Shown: positions 26,330 to 32,956 of the stretch, in pieces | Numbering within the stretch: position 1 is the first letter of the stretch | How the letters are laid out: each line of letters opens with the position of its first letter | NCBI GenBank assembly: GCA_947503005.1 | Contig: CANNCA010000011.1 | Coordinates: forward strand, 1-32,956 | Reading direction: 5' to 3' | Source of the DNA: an uncultured Flavobacteriaceae bacterium | Lineage (GTDB): Bacteria > Bacteroidota > Bacteroidia > Flavobacteriales > Flavobacteriaceae | Length of the DNA: 32,956 bases | Notes under the pieces: generated by a model | Told to the model about the DNA's origin: nothing | Databases searched by the model: none | What the model saw: the letters and a program-made list of their open reading frames with translations, nothing else | Position numbers and translations under genes: made by a program

Positions 26330-27514
26330 ATGGCGACCATAACGCTTACGCCGATTTTGCATCAAAGTATCGAGCAAATAAAAATCGAATTTGACCACGA
26401 TGTTGCTGTAGAAAATTATGTCAAAAAATTCCGTGGAGTCAAATGGAGCCGGACGCACGAGGTATTTTGTCTTCCTTTTACCAAAAAGAATACGAACGAC
26501 CTGTACATTTATCTTAGAAAACAAGGCCATTTTGTAAACTACAGCGCCTTAAAGGCAGTAGCACCGTTCGACACCAAAAAAAATCATCAGGAAAACAAAA
26601 TAGCACTAACGACAGAAAATAAAAAAAGGCTGCTCGCTTATCAAAATTATCTGCGCGGCTTGCGATTGAGCCCCAATACCATTGCCACCTACACAACTTT
26701 TATATGCTATTTTCTTGGCGATCTCAAAGACCAATCGCTAGATGTGATTGACAATACCCACATCAGGCTCTTCATTGAGCGCCTACAGGCCAAAAAGAAT
26801 TTTAGCATCAGCAGCCATCGTCAACTGATCGGAGCCATAAAACATTTTGCTCAACTCTTTGGTACCACCGCAGTAGTCACTACAGATTTACGAATGCCCA
26901 GAAAAGATAAAAAACTACCGGTGGTTTTAAGTCAATACGAAATCATCAACCTCTTACGATACACCACCAATATAAAGCACAAGGCAACCTTGGCCCTTCT
27001 CTATTCTGCCGGACTGAGAATCAGTGAAATCATCAGCTTGCGTTTAGCTGACATCGACATCAATAGAAGACAATTACACATAAAAAATGCCAAAGGGCGA
27101 AAAGACAGGTATGTCGTTATCGCCGAAAGCACCATTGCACTATTACACAACTATGTAGCTGCTTTCAAACCAAAATATCTTTTTATTGAGGGCCAAAACG
27201 GCAAACCTTATAGTGCCACAAGTATCAGGAAATTTTTAAAGAAGTATTGCAAAGCAGCCGGTATTCATAAAAATGTGACCCCACATAGTCTTCGACATTC
27301 TTATGCCACACATTTAATAGAAAACGGTGTAGGGCTGCGACACGTTCAAGAACTTCTTGGTCATTCAAAACCCGAAACCACTATGATCTATACACACATA
27401 GCCAAGAAAGATTTATTATCGGTTACTAGCCCTTTAGATGAAGCAGTTAGGCAATTTCAAAATTCTGCTAAAGTACCCTCAAAAGTTTCTTTATCAGGGT
27501 CTATAAACCCATAA
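26330..27514 (+). CDS. Tyrosine recombinase heading an integron-like cassette array
   Basis: 394 aa. Residues 1-~85 form an N-terminal domain (VKWSRTHEVFCLPFTKKN) seen in some Bacteroidota integrases. Residues ~100-190 are the SAM-like core-binding domain (YQNYLRGLRLSPNTIATY). The catalytic domain has Arg230 (SAGLRISE), the AKGRKDRY lysine hairpin, His319/Arg322 (HSLRHSYATHL), His345 (LLGHSKPETT) and nucleophile Tyr354 (MIYTH); all are present, so it should be active. The end TTMIYTHIAKKDLL...SPLD is IntI/XerC-like. The extra ~16-residue patch that marks classical integron integrases is missing between VAAFKPKYLFIEG and the HSLRH box. It points the same way as the cassettes; the first cassette starts 28 bp after its stop. 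No tRNA lies next to it. Confidence 0.93.
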   Translation: MATITLTPILHQSIEQIKIEFDHDVAVENYVKKFRGVKWSRTHEVFCLPFTKKNTNDLYIYLRKQGHFVNYSALKAVAPFDTKKNHQENKIALTTENKKRLLAYQNYLRGLRLSPNTIATYTTFICYFLGDLKDQSLDVIDNTHIRLFIERLQAKKNFSISSHRQLIGAIKHFAQLFGTTAVVTTDLRMPRKDKKLPVVLSQYEIINLLRYTTNIKHKATLALLYSAGLRISEIISLRLADIDINRRQLHIKNAKGRKDRYVVIAESTIALLHNYVAAFKPKYLFIEGQNGKPYSATSIRKFLKKYCKAAGIHKNVTPHSLRHSYATHLIENGVGLRHVQELLGHSKPETTMIYTHIAKKDLLSVTSPLDEAVRQFQNSAKVPSKVSLSGSINP

Positions 27515-27525
27515 TGACCTATATT

Positions 27526-27551
27526 AGTTGTCATATAACAAGTTGGCATTC
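27526..27551 (+). other. Putative attI-like primary insertion site
   Basis: AGTTGTCAT (27526-27534) and AGTTGGCAT (27541-27549) are direct repeats with one difference, 15 bp apart. GTTGTCATATAAC is an imperfect palindrome and AACAAGTT a perfect one. The G at 27542 with the following TT is the left border of the first cassette. Unlike the sites between cassettes, there is no long palindrome here, as expected of attI compared with attC. Confidence 0.5.
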
Positions 27552-27574
27552 ATTATAACCAAACATAGAAACTT

Positions 27575-28588
27575 ATGAAAAACATTTTAATTTTAGTCAT
27601 ACTAATAATATTTTCGTCTTGTAAAAACGGAGAAAAAAAAGAAGAAAATATAGTTGAAAAAGTACCTACTTCAGAAGAAAGAGCCAAATATGCTGAATTG
27701 AAAACCGAAGCTTGGAATCTTTACGAAAGCAAAGACTATTTAGCATCTGCAAAGAAATATTCGGAAGCATTTACTGCTCTTGGAAATAAGGGAAACACAA
27801 ATGACAGATATAATGCTGCTTGCTCTTGGGCGTTAGCCAATCAAATTGATTCATCATTCGTGCAATTATTCAGAATAGCCGAAAAAGGTAATTATAATAA
27901 TTATGGACATATCACAACAGATAGTGATTTAAACGCTTTACATTCCGATAAAAGATGGGACAAAGTGCTGGATTTAGTTAAAGGTAATAAGGAAAAGGCA
28001 GAAGCTAATTTGGACAAACCCTTAGTTGCAATTCTTGATACTATTTATCAAGAAGACCAAGGTTTAAGAAAACAAATTAATGAAGTCGAGGAAAAATATG
28101 GTAGAGATTCGGACGAAATGAAAGCTCATTGGAAAACCATAAACGAAAAAGACTCTATTAATCTAATTAAAATTCAAAAGATACTTGACGAAAGAGGTTG
28201 GCTTGGTCAAGACGTAATTGGAGGGCAAGGAAATACGACACTATTTTTAGTCATTCAGCATTCGCCAATTGAGATACAACAAAAATATTTACCAATGATG
28301 AGAGAAGCTGTGAAGAAAAATAATGCAAGACCAAGTAGTTTAGCATTATTAGAGGACAGAGTAGCTTTAAGAACTGGTAAAAAACAAATTTATGGCAGTC
28401 AAATTGGTAGAAACCAAGAAACAGGAGAGTTTTATGTTTCACCAATAGAAAACCCCGAAAAAGTAGATGAAAGAAGAGCCGAAGTTGGACTTGGCACTTT
28501 ACAAGAATATATATCGAATTGGAATATAACTTGGGATGTTGAAAAACATAAGGAAATGACTACGAAATTAGAGACTGAAAAAAAATAA
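27575..28588 (+). CDS. DUF6624 lipoprotein with TPR-like N-terminus (cassette 1)
   Basis: 337 aa. The signal MKNILILVILIIFSSC places the lipid cysteine at 16; KNGEKKEEN after it is charged and acidic/basic. Residues ~30-135 look like a TPR-type helical region (AWNLYESKDYLASAKKYSEA, NAACSWALANQIDSSF). The C-terminal ~165-310 region (IYQEDQGLRKQINEVEEKYG, KILDERGWLGQDVIGGQGN, TLFLVIQHSPIEIQQKYLP, ALLEDRVALRTGKKQIYGSQ) matches DUF6624, a domain of unknown function common in Bacteroidota. No promoter is visible before it, as usual for cassette genes. Its stop is 3 bp before the cassette's terminal inverted repeat. Confidence 0.85.
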   Translation: MKNILILVILIIFSSCKNGEKKEENIVEKVPTSEERAKYAELKTEAWNLYESKDYLASAKKYSEAFTALGNKGNTNDRYNAACSWALANQIDSSFVQLFRIAEKGNYNNYGHITTDSDLNALHSDKRWDKVLDLVKGNKEKAEANLDKPLVAILDTIYQEDQGLRKQINEVEEKYGRDSDEMKAHWKTINEKDSINLIKIQKILDERGWLGQDVIGGQGNTTLFLVIQHSPIEIQQKYLPMMREAVKKNNARPSSLALLEDRVALRTGKKQIYGSQIGRNQETGEFYVSPIENPEKVDERRAEVGLGTLQEYISNWNITWDVEKHKEMTTKLETEKK

Positions 28589-28591
28589 CGA

Positions 28592-28725
28592 AATGCCAAC
28601 AATGGCTATAAGTAATTGCTTGTTCTCGCCTACTTTTGAAATTCCTGCGGAATTTCCAACTTGGTGTGTACTTGCAAAGTTAAGTGCTAAACCACGCAAC
28701 TACTCATAGCCGAACCGTTACCTGC
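28592..28725 (+). repeat. attC-like recombination site 1
   Basis: AATGCCAAC (28592-28600) is the inverse box, complementary to 27542-27550. The stem 28604-28619 pairs with 28696-28711: 14 of 16 positions pair, with A opposite C at 28610/28705 and 28615/28700. An internal perfect hairpin sits at 28638-28656 (GAAATTCC/GGAATTTC). The site ends CCGTTACCTGC; GTTACCTGC (28717-28725) complements the end of the next cassette. Confidence 0.75.
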
Positions 28726-28749
28726 AAGCTGAAAAAACATCACGATTGA

Positions 28750-30162
28750 ATGAATATTAAGCATTACGAAATTGAAATTGAAGAAGAAAATCCTTTTGCT
28801 AACTGTAAACTGGACCGAAAAAAATATTCTTCCGTACTGACCAATATTATAAATTCATATCCTTACGGTTTTGTTCTTGCTTTAAACAACAAATGGGGAA
28901 CAGGTAAAACCACTTTTGTAAAAATGTGGGAACAAGACCTAAAAAACAACGATTATCAAACTTTGTATTTTAATGCTTGGGAAAATGACTTCGAAGATAA
29001 TCCGCTAACAGCTTTGATGGGAGAATTAAAAACTCTCACTACCAAAGAAACTGAACCTGAATTCAAAAAAACATTAAAAAAAGCTTCCACTTTAACTAAA
29101 CATATTGCACCTATAATTGCTAAAGCAATAGCCGATAGATATATTGATACAGAAGGTGTAAAAGAGGCTATTATCGGAGTAACAAAAGGATTATCCGATG
29201 TATTCGAAAATGAAGTCAATGAATATCAAAAAAAGAAAAAAAGTATATCTGATTTTCGTCAAAGTTTATCCGAATTTATTGCAAGTACAAATGAAGGAAA
29301 ACCATTAATATTCATTGTTGATGAACTCGATAGATGTAGACCAAATTATGCAGTTTCAATTTTAGAACAAATAAAGCACTTCTTTTCCGTGCCAAATATT
29401 GTTTTTATTCTGTCTATAGATAAAGTCCAATTAGGTAATGCTGTTAAAGGAGTATATGGAAGTGCTGATTTGGATGCAGATGAATATTTAAGACGATTTA
29501 TTGACTTAGAATACTCAATTCCAGAACCTGAAGCTGATATTTTTTACAAGTACTTATACGAATATTTCAAATTTGACGAGTTCTTCATTTCACCAGAAAG
29601 ACTTAAATACAGAAATGTAGATTCTGATAAATCAAATTTTCTTGAAACAAGCAAACTACTATTTACCAATGCTAAAATCCCTTTAAGACAGCAAGAGAAA
29701 ATTTTTGCACATTCAAGATTAGCTTTAAGAAGTTTTAATTGGAACACTTATGTAGTTCCGCATATTTTTCTGTTTCTAACATTTATAAAAATAAGACACA
29801 ACGACTTTTACGAAAAAATGAAATCTAAAAGTTTAAGTATTCAAGAATTACAAGAGCGATTTTTAGATTTAGTAAAAATTAAGATAAATGAAGAAACAGA
29901 AAGACAGCTAATGTGGCTCGAAGTCTATTTAGTAAATGTTTATAATAATTACTTCCAAGAAAGATATTATCGAAAACCTCTTTACGAAAGAGACAAGGAA
30001 ACTGGAGAGAATAAACTATTAATCACATCCATAATTAAAAAAGGAGCTGAAAATGACTTTATGCACATACTGGAAAGTATTAATAGAGGTCGTGGAGAAG
30101 GAGACTTAGACTTATCACATTTTACGAAACGAATTGATTTATTAGAAGATATAAAAACGTGA
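28750..30162 (+). CDS. KAP family P-loop NTPase (cassette 2)
   Basis: 470 aa. Walker A at 50-55 (NNKWGTGKTTFVKMWE), Walker B at 188-195 (FIVDELDRCRP), and ADEYLRRFIDLEYSIPEP, a typical KAP motif. KAP NTPases are STAND-like ATPases often tied to membranes; bacterial members include the phage-exclusion protein PifA and components of defence islands. This one lacks obvious transmembrane segments inserted in the NTPase domain. The gene is more AT-rich than the core genes. It is the only gene of its cassette, which ends 8 bp after the stop with GCAGGTAAC. A defence function is plausible but unproven. Confidence 0.88.
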   Translation: MNIKHYEIEIEEENPFANCKLDRKKYSSVLTNIINSYPYGFVLALNNKWGTGKTTFVKMWEQDLKNNDYQTLYFNAWENDFEDNPLTALMGELKTLTTKETEPEFKKTLKKASTLTKHIAPIIAKAIADRYIDTEGVKEAIIGVTKGLSDVFENEVNEYQKKKKSISDFRQSLSEFIASTNEGKPLIFIVDELDRCRPNYAVSILEQIKHFFSVPNIVFILSIDKVQLGNAVKGVYGSADLDADEYLRRFIDLEYSIPEPEADIFYKYLYEYFKFDEFFISPERLKYRNVDSDKSNFLETSKLLFTNAKIPLRQQEKIFAHSRLALRSFNWNTYVVPHIFLFLTFIKIRHNDFYEKMKSKSLSIQELQERFLDLVKIKINEETERQLMWLEVYLVNVYNNYFQERYYRKPLYERDKETGENKLLITSIIKKGAENDFMHILESINRGRGEGDLDLSHFTKRIDLLEDIKT

Positions 30163-30169
30163 AAAGCCA

Positions 30170-30374
30170 GCAGGTAACAATGTATATAAAAAATAGCGCA
30201 AGTAGTTTCTAATATCAAGTCTTGAGCATTTTTAGAAAGTCGCCAAATTTTTAAATTTGACGATTTACAATGAAAAAGATAAATAGTAAAATTTAAAAAT
30301 TCGGCTTGTGTTTAATCCGAAAAGTAACAGCTTATTTTCAGCGCTACTTTTCATATACGGAGCCGTTGTAGCAC
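30170..30374 (+). repeat. attC-like recombination site 2
   Basis: GCAGGTAAC (30170-30178) complements 28717-28725. The stem 30182-30199 (GTATAT A AAAA A TAGCGC) pairs with 30341-30358, with A opposite C at 30188/30352 and 30193/30347 and all 16 other positions paired. It ends GCCGTTGTAGCAC; GTTGTAGCAC (30365-30374) complements the end of cassette 3. Confidence 0.75.
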
Positions 30375-30393
30375 ATTTACAAAAACCAACTAA

Positions 30394-30861
30394 ATGCTTG
30401 AATTCATACTTTCTACATTAGCAGAATTCGGCCTACTTCGAGAGGATTATAAACATCGAAAACGAATAAGTAAAAAGGAAAAAGAAGACGGTACAAAAAG
30501 ACCTATACAAAAATACTTTCTGCAACCAAGTTCAATAATGGTCATTTCACTTTTAGTAATTGTAAGTATAAGCTCATTTCTGTTTTTCGGTTATCAAAGA
30601 AAATCTATTTACCCTGATAAAACTAAAAAAGAAATAGCCGAAATGAGCGATAGAATGAAAAATTGGAATCAAAAGTTCGGAAAATATCCTGCGAACTTGA
30701 ATGAGCTAATCGGAAACAATCCTTTAAGACAAGGTTGGGAAAAAGACGCTTGGAATCGAGAATACAAATTTAAGATTACGGAAAATGGACGAGGGTTTTT
30801 AATCACTTCTGCTGGCTCGGATGAAAAATTCCATACTGAAGATGACATTAAATCGAAATAA
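30394..30861 (+). CDS. Membrane protein with GspG-like pseudopilin C-terminal domain (cassette 3, gene 1)
   Basis: 155 aa. A basic cytoplasmic segment (HRKRISKKEKEDGTKRP) precedes one transmembrane helix (~48-68, IMVISLLVIVSISSFLFFGY). The extracytoplasmic part (KFGKYPANLNELIGNNPLRQ, GWEKDAWNREYKFKITE, TSAGSDEKFHTEDDI) resembles the C-terminal domain of type II secretion pseudopilin GspG, including the calcium-site-like GSD...DD end. It lacks the prepilin leader, so it is not a normal pseudopilin; the domain appears to be used on its own. It overlaps the next ORF. Confidence 0.7.
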   Translation: MLEFILSTLAEFGLLREDYKHRKRISKKEKEDGTKRPIQKYFLQPSSIMVISLLVIVSISSFLFFGYQRKSIYPDKTKKEIAEMSDRMKNWNQKFGKYPANLNELIGNNPLRQGWEKDAWNREYKFKITENGRGFLITSAGSDEKFHTEDDIKSK

Positions 30862-31114
30862 CAGAAGTTTAAAAATTATTAGGCTTTATCTAATCAGCTT
30901 AGTCTGTATAATCTGTTATTTCTTAATGGATAATTATAACGCAATAAACAAGCTTGTTGAGATAAACATTGAATATGGGTTTAATGAACATACTGATAAA
31001 TTTGTTGCACTTGTTTTCGGAGGTTTGCTCCAATATGGATTATTAGCAGTTGGAATATGTATTTTTTTATTACTGAGTTTTACTCTAATCAGAGACAAAA
31101 TCAAAACCGAATGA
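30842..31114 (+). CDS. Two-helix membrane protein, function unknown (cassette 3, gene 2)
   Basis: 90 aa from MTLNRNNRSLK (97 aa from the ATG at 30821). Two hydrophobic helices (LYLISLVCIICYFLMDNY and FGGLLQYGLLAVGICIFLLL) are separated by a short charged loop. It overlaps the end of the GspG-like gene by 20 bp in another frame, suggesting translational coupling and a functional pair. I recognise no family. The stop is 12 bp before the cassette's terminal inverted repeat. Confidence 0.6.
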   Translation: MTLNRNNRSLKIIRLYLISLVCIICYFLMDNYNAINKLVEINIEYGFNEHTDKFVALVFGGLLQYGLLAVGICIFLLLSFTLIRDKIKTE

Positions 31115-31126
31115 AAAAATAAAAAC

Positions 31127-31328
31127 GTGCTACAACAAAGCCTAAACGTAATGCGGACTTTAGGGCAAAACCGAAAGGTCTGAGTATATTTATAAAGTCG
31201 CTAAATCTTATGGATTTAGCTTTGGACAAAAAAAAGAAAAAGCAAAACAATAAGCTTTAGCTTCGTCGGCAAACGGAAACGAAGAGTTTCCTTGCCTCCG
31301 CACTACGCTTAGCCCAACCGTTAGCGTT
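31127..31328 (+). repeat. attC-like recombination site 3
   Basis: GTGCTACAAC (31127-31136) complements 30365-30374. The stem 31140-31157 pairs with 31297-31314, with A opposite C at 31146/31308 and 31151/31303 plus one C-C mismatch. An inner hairpin GCTAAATC/GATTTAGC sits at 31200-31220. It ends CCGTTAGCGTT; GTTAGCGTT (31320-31328) complements the end of cassette 4. Its left ~130 bp are nearly identical to site 4. Confidence 0.78.
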
Positions 31329-31361
31329 CATTGTAAAAAAGCATTCTACAAAGTTCAAAAT

Positions 31362-32762
31362 ATGAGTATACGTTTATGTACAGTTTTAATTTTGGCAGTT
31401 CTCTTTCATGCATGTAGTATAACTCCTCCGAATGAAGTCATAGATGGAATTCTAGAAGTTCCTGAAAACCGACTAAATCCCGATTCTCGAACTCTCAAAT
31501 TGGCATATAAAGTTCTTAAAGCAAAAAAAACTGATTCGTTAAAGGCGCCTATTTTACTTTTGGCGGGCGGGCCAGGAGCTCCCACCTTGTTCATGGAGGA
31601 ATATTGGAAAAATCATCTTTTCAGAAACGATAGGGATATTGTATTGATGGATCAACGTGGAACAGGTGCATCTGAAGCAAACTGTATTGACATGGGTAAA
31701 GCCATCCTTGATATTGCAAGACAAGACTTGAAACCTAAAGACGAACTATCCGCCTTGGACTCAATCTTTAACCAATGTAAGGAAGCGGTCAATCAAAAAG
31801 GAGTTGATTTGGCTGGGTATACTAGCCAAGAAAATGCTGCTGATTTTGAGGACTTACGTAAAGATTTGGGATATGAACAATGGAATCTATATGGCACTTC
31901 CTATGGTACAAGGTTGGGGTTGACCATCATGCGCGATTTTCCAAATAGTGTTCGTAGTTCAATCTTTGTAGGCATTTTTGCTCCAGAATATCAATTATCT
32001 GGAGAAACGATTATCGATTTTGAAAAATCTCTTTTTGAAGTTCTAAGGCGTTGTGAACAAAGTGAGAAATGTAATAACCGATATCCTAATCTTAAAAATC
32101 GTTTGTTAAATATCCTAGAAAAGTTAAAATCGGAACCTTTGCGTTTAGACTACGATTCAAAACCTTTTGCTCTGAACCGTCGTGATGCTTTATTAATATT
32201 ACACCAGTCACTTTATAGTCGCTATTCAATAGCATATATCCCCGAAATTATTGAAGCAATGGAGAACGGTGAATTGGAACCCATCAAAAACACCTTGCAA
32301 CGTATTGAATTCATTTACAATCTTGTTAATTGGCCGATGAACAATTCGGTCATGGCCTATGAAGAACTCCCCTTTATCGATAGTCTTAAAATAATTAATG
32401 CTCAGAGAAAATCTGAGCTAGGATTTGACATTACAACCTTTGAAGGGTTTAACTCTTTATCCAATTGGCATCCATTTAGGGCTCCGGTTCTTGAAAACCA
32501 ACCCGTGATTTCAGAAATACCCACATTGATGGCTTCGGGCAGTTTGGACCCCGTTACTCCCATTAGTAATTCCATCGAAGCTTTAAAGTATTTGAAAAAT
32601 GGTTATGGCGTCGTTTTCCCAGATGAAAGTCATGATATGGCTAACCCCTGTTTCCTTCAAATTTCCGAAGATTTTCTTAATAACCCTTTCAGTAAACCGG
32701 ATTTAGGTTGTAGCAAAATAAGACAACCAATTGAATGGAATTTACCCAAACCATCTCAATAA
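31362..32762 (+). CDS. TAP-like alpha/beta-hydrolase lipoprotein (cassette 4)
   Basis: 466 aa. Lipoprotein signal MSIRLCTVLILAVLFHAC. Alpha/beta-hydrolase fold: oxyanion region LLLAGGPGAPT, DIVLMDQRGTGASE, nucleophile Ser180 in LYGTSYGTRLG, Asp396 in ASGSLDPVTP and His424 in PDESHDMANPC, a complete triad. The late segment matches the TAP-like C-terminal domain of tripeptidyl-aminopeptidase/proline-iminopeptidase-type hydrolases. Likely an envelope peptidase or esterase; substrate unknown. It is the fourth cassette gene, flanked by sites 3 and 4. Confidence 0.88.
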   Translation: MSIRLCTVLILAVLFHACSITPPNEVIDGILEVPENRLNPDSRTLKLAYKVLKAKKTDSLKAPILLLAGGPGAPTLFMEEYWKNHLFRNDRDIVLMDQRGTGASEANCIDMGKAILDIARQDLKPKDELSALDSIFNQCKEAVNQKGVDLAGYTSQENAADFEDLRKDLGYEQWNLYGTSYGTRLGLTIMRDFPNSVRSSIFVGIFAPEYQLSGETIIDFEKSLFEVLRRCEQSEKCNNRYPNLKNRLLNILEKLKSEPLRLDYDSKPFALNRRDALLILHQSLYSRYSIAYIPEIIEAMENGELEPIKNTLQRIEFIYNLVNWPMNNSVMAYEELPFIDSLKIINAQRKSELGFDITTFEGFNSLSNWHPFRAPVLENQPVISEIPTLMASGSLDPVTPISNSIEALKYLKNGYGVVFPDESHDMANPCFLQISEDFLNNPFSKPDLGCSKIRQPIEWNLPKPSQ

Positions 32763-32808
32763 AAAAATGACCTACTCAAACGGAATACTCACTCGGGCGG
32801 AAACAACA

Positions 32809-32956
32809 AACGCTAACAAAACCTAAACGTAATGCGGGCTTTAGGGCAAAACCGAAAGGTCTATGTATATTTATAAAGACGCTAAATCTTATGGATTTAG
32901 CTTTGGAACAAAAAAAGAAAAAGCAAAACAATAAGCTTTAGCTACGTCGGCAGACG
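32809..32956 (+). repeat. attC-like recombination site 4 (cut by the right edge)
   Basis: AACGCTAAC (32809-32817) complements 31320-31328. After it, AAA, six bases, A (32827), CGTA, A (32832) and TGCGGG repeat the geometry of sites 1-3. The sequence from 32818 to the end is over 90% identical to site 3. The right arm is outside the window. Confidence 0.75.

Larger units (their letters stand above)
26330..32956 (+). mobile_element. Integron-like array: integrase plus at least four cassettes
   Basis: Cassettes as I delimit them, cutting after the G of GTT: 27543-28717, 28718-30365, 30366-31320 and 31321 to beyond the right edge. All genes are on the plus strand. Each cassette starts with TT plus variable bases and carries, just after its gene, the exact reverse complement ending in AAC: GTTGGCATT/AATGCCAAC, GTTACCTGC/GCAGGTAAC, GTTGTAGCAC/GTGCTACAAC, GTTAGCGTT/AACGCTAAC. 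Cassette genes are AT-rich and unlike the neighbouring core genes. This matches the logic of integron cassettes. The true extent to the right is unknown. Confidence 0.75.

Noticed and set aside
26330-27514. Integrase as part of a prophage or conjugative element inserted at a tRNA
   Set aside because: No tRNA, phage structural, relaxase or conjugation genes are visible next to it; the array downstream explains its presence better.
28638-28656. Short hairpin GAAATTCC/GGAATTTC as a CRISPR-like repeat
   Set aside because: It occurs once inside site 1; there are no spaced direct repeats or cas genes.
28592-31328. Inter-cassette palindromes as plain transcription terminators
   Set aside because: They are 134-205 bp long, have no T-run at the stem end, and share a fixed geometry and cassette-specific end complementarity that terminators do not need.

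Overview
The window looks like a chromosomal segment of a flavobacterium (Bacteroidota, probably Flavobacteriaceae; I cannot name the genus). The support is TAnnTTTG/A promoter boxes, lipoproteins with an acidic surface-export motif after the lipid cysteine, a repeat-rich adhesin-like protein, a bacillithiol gene (bshC), the Bacteroidota form of YidC with a long periplasmic domain, and TPR transmembrane regulators with a C-terminal LuxR-like helix-turn-helix.

Layout. 1-1509 (-): 5' part of a large secreted adhesin-like gene running off the left edge. 1871-5748 (-): yidC, pyrG and a DUF3820 gene. 5798-7538 (+): Tat-exported hydroxypyruvate-isomerase-like TIM barrel, small lipoprotein, outer-membrane barrel. 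7570-12185 (-): tightly packed guaA, five-LysM protein, OsmC and DUF922 protease operon. 12314-20359 (+): two consecutive regulator/effector pairs, each a membrane TPR-HTH regulator followed by a surface-type lipoprotein built on a pore-forming-toxin fold (aerolysin-like in the first, cholesterol-dependent-cytolysin-like in the second). The two effector genes share a homologous promoter and structured leader. 20985-26310: PPOX flavoprotein, bshC and an M14 metallopeptidase.

26330 to the right edge (+): a tyrosine recombinase followed head to tail by at least four gene cassettes separated by long imperfect palindromes. Each cassette begins with GTT plus 6-7 variable bases and ends with the exact reverse complement of those bases followed by AAC (9, 9, 10 and 9 bp in the four cassettes). 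This is the relation integron cassettes show between the core box left at the insertion point and the inverse core box of their own attC. The palindromes share one geometry (AAC, 3 nt, 6 bp, A opposite C, 4 bp, A opposite C, 4 or more bp), in which both mismatches become G-T wobbles on the bottom strand. The recombinase lacks the extra patch of classical IntI, points the same way as the cassettes, and the sites do not follow the GTTRRRY consensus. I read this as an integron-like system of a kind I do not recognise and the most interesting part of the window. Cassette contents: a DUF6624 lipoprotein; a KAP P-loop NTPase (possible phage defence); a GspG-like pseudopilin-domain protein with a two-helix membrane protein; and a TAP-type alpha/beta-hydrolase lipoprotein.

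The second point of interest is the duplicated regulator/pore-former module at 12.3-20.4 kb, with a covarying hairpin in both leaders and an alternative pairing that could mask the ribosome entry region. No rRNA, tRNA or CRISPR array was seen.
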